In this document: positions 14,504-18,328 of the stretch, in pieces
Numbering within the stretch: position 1 is the stretch's first letter
Layout of the letters: each line of letters begins with the position of its first letter
DNA from: JBKJUK01 sp046590705
GTDB lineage: Bacteria > Acidobacteriota > Thermoanaerobaculia > Gp7-AA8
Length of the DNA stretch: 18,328 bases
Reading direction: 5' to 3'
NCBI GenBank assembly: GCA_046590705.1
Contig: JBKJUK010000098.1
Location: 1-18,328, forward strand
Position numbers and translations under genes: made by a program
The notes under the pieces: generated by a model
What the model saw: only the letters and a program-made list of their open reading frames with translations
Database searches by the model: none
Told to the model about the DNA's origin: nothing

Positions 14504-14582
14504 TGTAGGGGAGCTTGCGCGCGCCCGCTCTCCGGTTGCATTTCCGAACGGCCGAGAGAGCGGGCGAGCGCAGCTCGCCCCT
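14504..14582. repeat. Family B inverted hairpin repeat, copy 2
   Basis: The left arm TGTAGGGGAGC...GCCCGCTCTC (14504-14530) faces GAGAGCGGGCGAGC...CCCCTACA (from 14554), forming an imperfect long inverted repeat. The 29 nt at 14554-14582 are identical to 1228-1256. It sits directly upstream of the tyrS -10 element and within the gap to the glycosyltransferase stop. Confidence 0.85.
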
Positions 14583-14645
14583 ACAAGAGCTGCGGTCTGA
14601 ATCTTTCTACTGGTTACTGGCTACTCAACTACGAACTACTGCCTT

Positions 14646-15365
14646 TCACTCCAGCGCTTCCGCCTCGAACAACTCGTACTCGCCGGCGGGTGACTCGTCA
14701 CTGTTGTTCCATCGCCAGGTCTGGAAGAGGTAGAGATCAAAGTGCAGCAGGAAGACTTCGCGGCTCATCCTGAATCGCGTGAGCAGACCGTCACCGAAGC
14801 CGCGCTTGTGTTCCTTGATCACATGCCCGAGGTTGTAGATCACCGTATTCATCTGCGTATAGCCGGCTTCAGCGCAGAAGTAATTCAGGGCGAGTTCGAT
14901 TTTGAACCTTTCCATGTAGCAGGCGGGGACGGATTCGAAGACGGCGCGGCGCAGCACGCGTATGCCCGACAGAACCGGACCCAGGGACAGTTTCAGGTGC
15001 ATGAAATCGAGGGCCTGTCCTCGGTGGCGTATGCCGACGTTCATGTCGCAGTCGCGATCCAGTACGGGCTGCACCAGGCCGGTGATGTGATCCTGGGTGA
15101 GGTTGAGCATATCGCCGTCGACGAAGAAGAGCACCGAGTTCTCGGCGTGCTCGACTCCGAGACGCAAAGCGTAGCCTTTCCCGTGATTGCTCCGGAGCGC
15201 GACGGTGCGCACCTCGCGGGAACGGGCAATCTCGACTGTCGCGTCAGTGGAGCCGTCACTCACCACGATGATCTCGCTGATGATGGGGCTCGCCTTCAGT
15301 GCGTCGAGCACCTGGCCGAGAGTCTCTTCTTCGTTGAATGCAGCGATGATGGCGGAAACGCCCAA
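14646..15365 (-). CDS. Family 2 glycosyltransferase
   Basis: A 239-residue GT-A fold, family 2 glycosyltransferase. It starts SAIIAAFNEEETLGQVLDAL (4-23), followed by IIVVSDGSTDAT (32-43), NHGKGYALRLG (60-70) and the metal-binding FVDGDML (81-87, DGD as the DxD). No membrane segment is predicted, so it would act at the inner face of the cytoplasmic membrane. The family resembles polyprenyl-phosphate mannosyl- or glucosyltransferases, but neither donor nor acceptor is clear. The start is TTG at 15365: no ATG exists between it and the upstream in-frame stop, AGAGG lies about 9 nt before it, and the first residues then match the family start. A TAGAAT (15420-15425, minus strand) could be its -10. 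It may belong with the other sugar genes on this strand. Confidence 0.88.
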   Translation of the reverse strand: MGVSAIIAAFNEEETLGQVLDALKASPIISEIIVVSDGSTDATVEIARSREVRTVALRSNHGKGYALRLGVEHAENSVLFFVDGDMLNLTQDHITGLVQPVLDRDCDMNVGIRHRGQALDFMHLKLSLGPVLSGIRVLRRAVFESVPACYMERFKIELALNYFCAEAGYTQMNTVIYNLGHVIKEHKRGFGDGLLTRFRMSREVFLLHFDLYLFQTWRWNNSDESPAGEYELFEAEALE

Positions 15366-15798
15366 TCCGGTAACCTCTTTGACAGTCTGGCGCTTTGTAA
15401 CAGCGGCTCGAGTCCGCGCATTCTAGCAAACCGCCGCGACTGCGGGCGCGAGTTGAGGCCCGCACCCCGGTTCTTTTCGTCGTTCTTCACCCGGAATGCA
15501 GGCCCGGCAGGGGCCGAAATTACGCGGATTGCGTTACGAAAAGCGCCGGAGAGCTGGCGTCGCAAGGCTCCCCTACGGATGTTTCGGTTCCGTTCGATCA
15601 GGTATCCCTCATGTCTTCAGCACGTCACAAAGTGCCATCCCGACGGGACGGGCGGTCGTGCATTAGTTCATGGGCATCGGGGTCTGCCTTCGACGAAGAG
15701 GATGAAGCAACCCTCGATTTGTCAAACACTTAACAGGAGAAATCTCCGTTCGCGGCGAGGACCTCATTGATGGCGGCCACCTTGCACTTGAGGTCTGC
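15366..15798. other. Divergent spacer between glycosyltransferase and lipoprotein genes
   Basis: This 433-bp region is the only long spacer without a family A-E element. Next to the glycosyltransferase it has TAGAAT (15420-15425, minus strand). On the plus side TTGTCA (15718-15723) resembles a -35, but no good -10 follows. A short GGAGAAATCTCCG (15735-15747) resembles the core of family C inner arms and may be a remnant. The central 200 bp show small GC hairpins near 15638-15655 but no recognisable riboswitch, RNA gene or protein. Confidence 0.5.
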
Positions 15799-16320
15799 AT
15801 GAATCACAAAACAGCAACCCTTGGATTGATCCTCTCGCTGGCCCTGGTCAGCAGCTGCTCGTCAATAGCGAAAAACCTGAATATCGATAATCCGCGCTAC
15901 ACGTTCCGGGACGTGCGCCCGCGCGTGGCCATCGCCCTGCCGCTTTCGGCCTCGAGCATCGACTTCGACTTTCTGGTCGAAGTGGAGAACCCGAATCCGG
16001 TCGCACTGCGACTCGACCAGCTCGACTTCGCGCTCGACATCAATGGATCGCATGTCGTCGACGGCGTGAGTCGCGACCGAATCAGAATTCCGGCGCGGGG
16101 AATCGGAGAGGTCCGCCTTACCGCACGGGCCGACTACAACAGTCTCAAATCACTCTTTCGTGAGGTAGTGGACATGGTCCAGGGGGAGCGAGCCCGTTAT
16201 CAGCTCAAAGGACGCGCCTACTACGACACCCCCATCGGACGCCTCGACTTTCCTGTGACCATTTACACGACAGGCAGCAGTCGCGACCGATACCGCAACG
16301 ACCTGAGTCCTCGTCAATAA
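15799..16320 (+). CDS. LEA14/WHy-like lipoprotein
   Basis: A 173-residue lipoprotein. The signal sequence ends in a lipobox VSSC with Cys20 as the lipidated residue; the following SSIAK gives no Asp at +2, so outer-membrane sorting is likely. The body matches the LEA-14/WHy (water stress and hypersensitive response) beta-sandwich: DFDFLVEVENPNPVALRLDQ (54-73) with the signature NPNP, then LDFALDINGSHVVDGVS and a closing IGRLDFPVTIYTTG. Members are found in plants, archaea and bacteria and are linked to desiccation or stress tolerance, but the bacterial role is not established. GAGG lies about 7 nt before the ATG. The next gene, another small lipoprotein, begins 41 bp downstream on the same strand, so the two may form an operon. 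Confidence 0.88.
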   Translation: MNHKTATLGLILSLALVSSCSSIAKNLNIDNPRYTFRDVRPRVAIALPLSASSIDFDFLVEVENPNPVALRLDQLDFALDINGSHVVDGVSRDRIRIPARGIGEVRLTARADYNSLKSLFREVVDMVQGERARYQLKGRAYYDTPIGRLDFPVTIYTTGSSRDRYRNDLSPRQ

Positions 16321-16361
16321 CGACACGAGCATTCGAAACCGTATTCCAAAGGAGAGAACAC

Positions 16362-16742
16362 ATGTTCAAGCAGGCAGCAGTGGCAGTACTTGTCATCGCT
16401 CTGGCCGGTTGTGCCGGTCTCGGCGGACTAGGGGACCTCGGCGGAATTCTCGGAAGCACAGGCGCCGACAACAGCTCTGACGCCCGAGGAGTGGTCAGTC
16501 GAGTCGACATGAACGATCGCCGCATCGACCTGGACGTGAACTATGTCAACAATCTGCGCCAGGATTCGCGCGGCAGCTCGATCTACTTCGATTCGAACAC
16601 GGTCGTCGAGTTCAATAACAAGAGCTACCGTCCTGAAGACCTCGAGCGTGGTGATGAAATCTCGATTCAGGGCGCGAATCAGAACGGCCGTTATGTAGCC
16701 TCGAGAATCACTGTGCTTCGCGACGTAAACAGCCGCCGCTGA
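16362..16742 (+). CDS. Small hypothetical lipoprotein
   Basis: A 126-residue lipoprotein. The signal sequence MFKQAAVAVLVIALAGC ends in a canonical LAGC lipobox (Cys17), followed by a Gly/Leu-rich linker. The mature domain (about 40-126) is beta-rich and polar: DARGVVSRVDMNDRRIDLDV, VEFNNKSYRPEDLERGDEIS and GRYVASRITVL suggest a small OB-like barrel of the kind in DUF5666-type proteins; that comparison is tentative. AAAGGAG precedes the ATG at good spacing. It lies 41 bp after the LEA14-like lipoprotein and is probably co-transcribed with it. Two hairpins without a T-run follow the stop. No function can be assigned. Confidence 0.82.
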   Translation: MFKQAAVAVLVIALAGCAGLGGLGDLGGILGSTGADNSSDARGVVSRVDMNDRRIDLDVNYVNNLRQDSRGSSIYFDSNTVVEFNNKSYRPEDLERGDEISIQGANQNGRYVASRITVLRDVNSRR

Positions 16743-16753
16743 TTCAGCGCGAT

Positions 16754-16788
16754 AGATTCGGTCCAGCGAATCTGAAGGCGGAAACGCC
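16754..16788 (+). terminator. Tandem hairpins after the lipoprotein pair
   Basis: AGATTCG/CGAATCT (16754-16773) with a 6-nt loop, then GGCG-GAAA-CGCC (16777-16788) with a GNRA tetraloop, starting 12 nt after the stop at 16742. There is no T-run, so they may stabilise the mRNA 3' end or assist termination rather than form a classical terminator. Confidence 0.35.
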
Positions 16789-16904
16789 ACGCAACGTCGC
16801 AAAGAGCAGGCCGCACAACCCCGGACAGTGACGCTGCGATCGAGGTATCACGTAAAGAGGCGCGTTTCCATTCGAGAACGCTATCAGTTCCCGGCCTGCC
16901 TCAC

Positions 16905-17184
16905 AGGGCCGGAGGCCCGGCATCGCACTAGCGCAGGCCGTCAGGCCTGGGACCGATGACACCCTCACATGTCGTTGAGCCCCGGCGGGGCGGCATCGAA
17001 GTTTCTTCACTTCGACGCCGAGAGGCGTTCGCAGGCGGTATACATTAAGACCGATTCTTGCGCGTTAGACCTGCCAGAGTGCAACGTCGCGATGCCGCCC
17101 CTACCGGGGCTCATGCGAGGGTCGAAGGAAATAAGTCCCAGGCCTGACGGCCTGCGCTACAACGATGCCGCCCCGCCGGGGCTC
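16905..17184. repeat. Family E inverted array, copy 2
   Basis: Left half (16905-16998): GGGCCGGAGGCCCGGCATCG, GCGCAGGCCGTCAGGCCTGG, and GAGCCCCGGCGGGGCGGCAT. Right half (17090-17184): the reverse complements of the same three blocks, ending at GATGCCGCCCCGCCGGGGCT. Individual blocks are themselves palindromic (CCCCGGCGGGG, AGGCCGTCAGGCCT). The middle 91 bp are not repeated in the first copy. Confidence 0.87.
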
Positions 17185-17278
17185 AAAGGCATTCCTGACG
17201 AAGACTAACCCAAACTCTTTCTTTCAGTCGCCGATCAGGCGGTCCGCCGCTCGGAAGACCGCGCCGCGCGGCTTCTTA

Positions 17279-17315
17279 CTTCATCGTTCTGCGTTCTGAG
17301 TTCTGCGTTCATCAG
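17279..17315 (+). repeat. Family F repeat (GTTCTGC units), copy 3
   Basis: CTTCATCGTTCTGCGTTC followed by TGAGTTCTGCGTTCATCAG. Identical at its left end to the copy at 13104, with the shared stretch starting in the preceding TTCTTA. It lies 25 bp before the terminator-like hairpin. Confidence 0.75.
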
Positions 17316-17340
17316 TGAAGCCTCCGGTAACTCCACTCCC

Positions 17341-17393
17341 GGGCCGCACGAAGTCGTCTGCACTGCAGGCACATCGTGCGGCCCGTCTTTTTT
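17341..17393 (+). terminator. Strong intrinsic-terminator-like hairpin upstream of the MFS gene
   Basis: A perfect 11-bp stem GGGCCGCACGA/TCGTGCGGCCC encloses a 22-nt loop that itself contains CTGCA-C-TGCAG, and is followed by GTC and seven T. It ends only 18 nt before the TTG start of the transporter gene. The nearest upstream plus-strand gene ends 600 bp away, so this may insulate the transporter from read-through, terminate an unrecognised small RNA, or act as an attenuator. Confidence 0.75.
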
Positions 17394-17411
17394 TCGTGCA
17401 GAATAGCCATC

Positions 17412-18328
17412 TTGCAGACAAAAGGGCGTGGTTCAGGCTGGCGTCTTCCATTCATTGCGGCGCTGCTGTACTTCGCGCAAGGTCTTCCCTACGGACTGGT
17501 CACTGAACTTTTTCCGATCTACCTGCGGTCGCAGGGCGCTTCCCTGGCCACCATCGGTTTACTCAGTACGATCGGGCTGGCCTGGACCCTGAAACTCTTC
17601 TGGGCTCCGCTCGTCGATCGTACGTCCACCTACCGACACTGGATTACCAGCAGCCTGATCACGATGACTCTGACGCTGCTGACGTTCGCGGCGTTTGATC
17701 TCTCGCGATCTCCCTGGATCTGGATTCCCCTTGCGCTGATCGCCGTGGCCTCCGCCACGCAGGATATTGCGATCGACGCGTACACGATTTCGATCACGCC
17801 ACGTGAGCGACTCGGACCGGTCAATTCAATTCGCGTCGTCGCGTATCGTGTGGCCCTCATCGCCGCTGGTGGAGGGCTGGCTGCTCTGGCAGGCGCCATG
17901 GGCTGGAGCGCGGTTTTCGTCGCATCGGCGGTGCTCATGCTCGCACTGGTCGCAGCGATCAGCACTCTCCCGCAGGCTCCGCGAGAAGAGACCGCGCACG
18001 AGAATCTCTTCGCAGGACTGCGGAGATGGCTGGCTCGTCCAAATTCGGGGGGCGTACTTCTGGTAGTTCTTTTCTACAAACTCGGTGACGCCGCGCTCAC
18101 GCCGATGACCAAACCCTTCTGGATCGATCGCGGTTACTCGGTCGCAGAGACAGGAACCGTGACCACGACACTCGGCATCAGCTGCACGATTCTCGGTGCG
18201 GTCGCCGGCGGCCTCTTCCTGTCAAAATACGGAATCTTTCGTGGGCTACTGGTCCTGGGCGTACTGCAGATCGTTTCGAATATCGGCTACGCGCTCGTGG
18301 CCTCGACAGCTGCGGCGGGAAGACCAGC
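17412..18328 (+). CDS. AmpG-like MFS transporter, partial at right edge
   Basis: The first 305 codons of a major facilitator superfamily permease; it runs off the window. Translation from TTG at 17412 gives WRLPFIAALLYFAQGLPYGL, TELFPIYLRSQGASLATIGL, then FWAPLVDR, ATQDIAIDAYTI and, after a loop, VLFYKLGDAALTPMTKPFWI followed by DRGYSVAETG. These are hallmarks of the AmpG/SLC33 group: AmpG imports anhydro-muropeptides for cell-wall recycling, and relatives carry other solutes, so the substrate is not certain. Several membrane helices are visible. No ATG or GTG lies closer to the conserved first helix. The upstream in-frame GTG is inside the terminator hairpin, so TTG is favoured. It has no Shine-Dalgarno, and CAGAAT lies 7 nt before it. 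The start is the least certain part. Confidence 0.87.
   Translation, partial: MQTKGRGSGWRLPFIAALLYFAQGLPYGLVTELFPIYLRSQGASLATIGLLSTIGLAWTLKLFWAPLVDRTSTYRHWITSSLITMTLTLLTFAAFDLSRSPWIWIPLALIAVASATQDIAIDAYTISITPRERLGPVNSIRVVAYRVALIAAGGGLAALAGAMGWSAVFVASAVLMLALVAAISTLPQAPREETAHENLFAGLRRWLARPNSGGVLLVVLFYKLGDAALTPMTKPFWIDRGYSVAETGTVTTTLGISCTILGAVAGGLFLSKYGIFRGLLVLGVLQIVSNIGYALVASTAAAGRP

Larger units (their letters stand above)
16743..17411. other. Repeat-dense spacer before the MFS transporter gene
   Basis: This 669-bp spacer contains the post-lipoprotein hairpins (16754-16788), a complete family E inverted array (16905-17184), a family F unit (17279-17315) and a strong terminator-like hairpin (17341-17393). 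Short frames in it are translated repeat. The stretch 17206-17278 resembles 6975-7011 (a CTTTC..AGTCGCC block followed by GCGGTCCG), so the family E arrays may extend further than marked. Confidence 0.65.

Noticed and set aside
15403..15417. tRNA T-arm-like string GCGG-CTCGAGT-CCGC between the glycosyltransferase and lipoprotein genes
   Set aside because: No acceptor, D or anticodon stem pairs at tRNA spacing on either side, and the first loop base is C instead of T. It is a stray palindrome, not an RNA gene or clear attachment site.
14742..15770. Plus-strand frame of 342 codons
   Set aside because: It is antisense to the glycosyltransferase and extends into spacer sequence; no motif or start signal supports it.
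15771..15786. Sigma-54 style promoter TGGC-N7-TTGCA just before the LEA14-like lipoprotein gene
   Set aside because: The -24/-12 spacing fits exactly, but transcription would begin about 2 nt before the ATG and so exclude the GAGG ribosome binding site. The match is likely chance; 5'-end mapping near 15797 would revive it.
6475..17184. CRISPR array among the many repeats
   Set aside because: Repeats are scattered, alternately inverted and of several families, without regular direct repeats or uniform spacers, and no cas gene is present.
1..18328. Mobile element genes (transposase, integrase, RAYT) that could explain the repeats
   Set aside because: No coding region in the window shows a transposase or recombinase motif; any enzyme acting on these repeats must be encoded elsewhere.

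Overview
The window looks like chromosomal sequence from a moderately GC-rich, double-membraned soil or sediment bacterium, most likely an Acidobacteriota-type lineage. This rests on four things: a zinc-ribbon Ser/Thr kinase with one membrane span, a DUF6526 protein, a secreted protein of a style I associate with that phylum, and intergenic spacers packed with short palindromic repeats. The placement is an inference from memory of families, not from a marker phylogeny. I see 16 protein genes (10 on the minus strand, 6 on the plus strand) and no rRNA, tRNA, CRISPR array, transposase or phage gene.

Layout. 253-1944 (minus): non-haem chloroperoxidase-like alpha/beta hydrolase and a beta-carbonic anhydrase (can). 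2153-3904 (minus): membrane-anchored Ser/Thr protein kinase, divergent from a small conserved hypothetical (4030-4413, plus). 4736-5761 (minus): ribosome-maturation GTPase rsgA with a TTG start, divergent from a DUF6526 membrane protein (5840-6265, plus). 7047-8701 (minus): NAD-dependent sugar epimerase overlapping a rhomboid protease by ATGA. 9079-10197 (minus): DegT-family sugar aminotransferase. 10675-11748 (plus): secreted protein with an EF-hand-like calcium site, closed by a strong terminator. 11814-12786 (minus): GDP-mannose 4,6-dehydratase broken by one frameshift. 13229-14473 (minus): tyrS. 14646-15365 (minus): family 2 glycosyltransferase. 15799-16742 (plus): two small lipoproteins, one with a LEA14/WHy-like domain. 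17412-18328 (plus): an AmpG-like MFS transporter that runs off the window, just after a strong terminator-like hairpin.

How the genes relate. Epimerase, DegT aminotransferase, GDP-mannose dehydratase and GT2 glycosyltransferase all lie on the minus strand within 7.8-15.4 kb. They would fit nucleotide-sugar supply for a surface glycan, although they do not form one tight operon. The rest are housekeeping (tyrS, rsgA, can), envelope or signalling genes.

The most distinctive property is the spacers. At least six families of palindromic or low-complexity repeats fill most gaps longer than about 150 bp and are absent from coding sequence. Several families occur both as single units and as head-to-head inverted pairs. 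In one family a variant copy has compensatory changes that preserve the hairpin. Four genes also have a -10-like hexamer 8-9 nt before the ATG and no Shine-Dalgarno sequence, which suggests leaderless mRNAs. I found no clear defence system or other named novel system. The repeat set is the best candidate for something undescribed.
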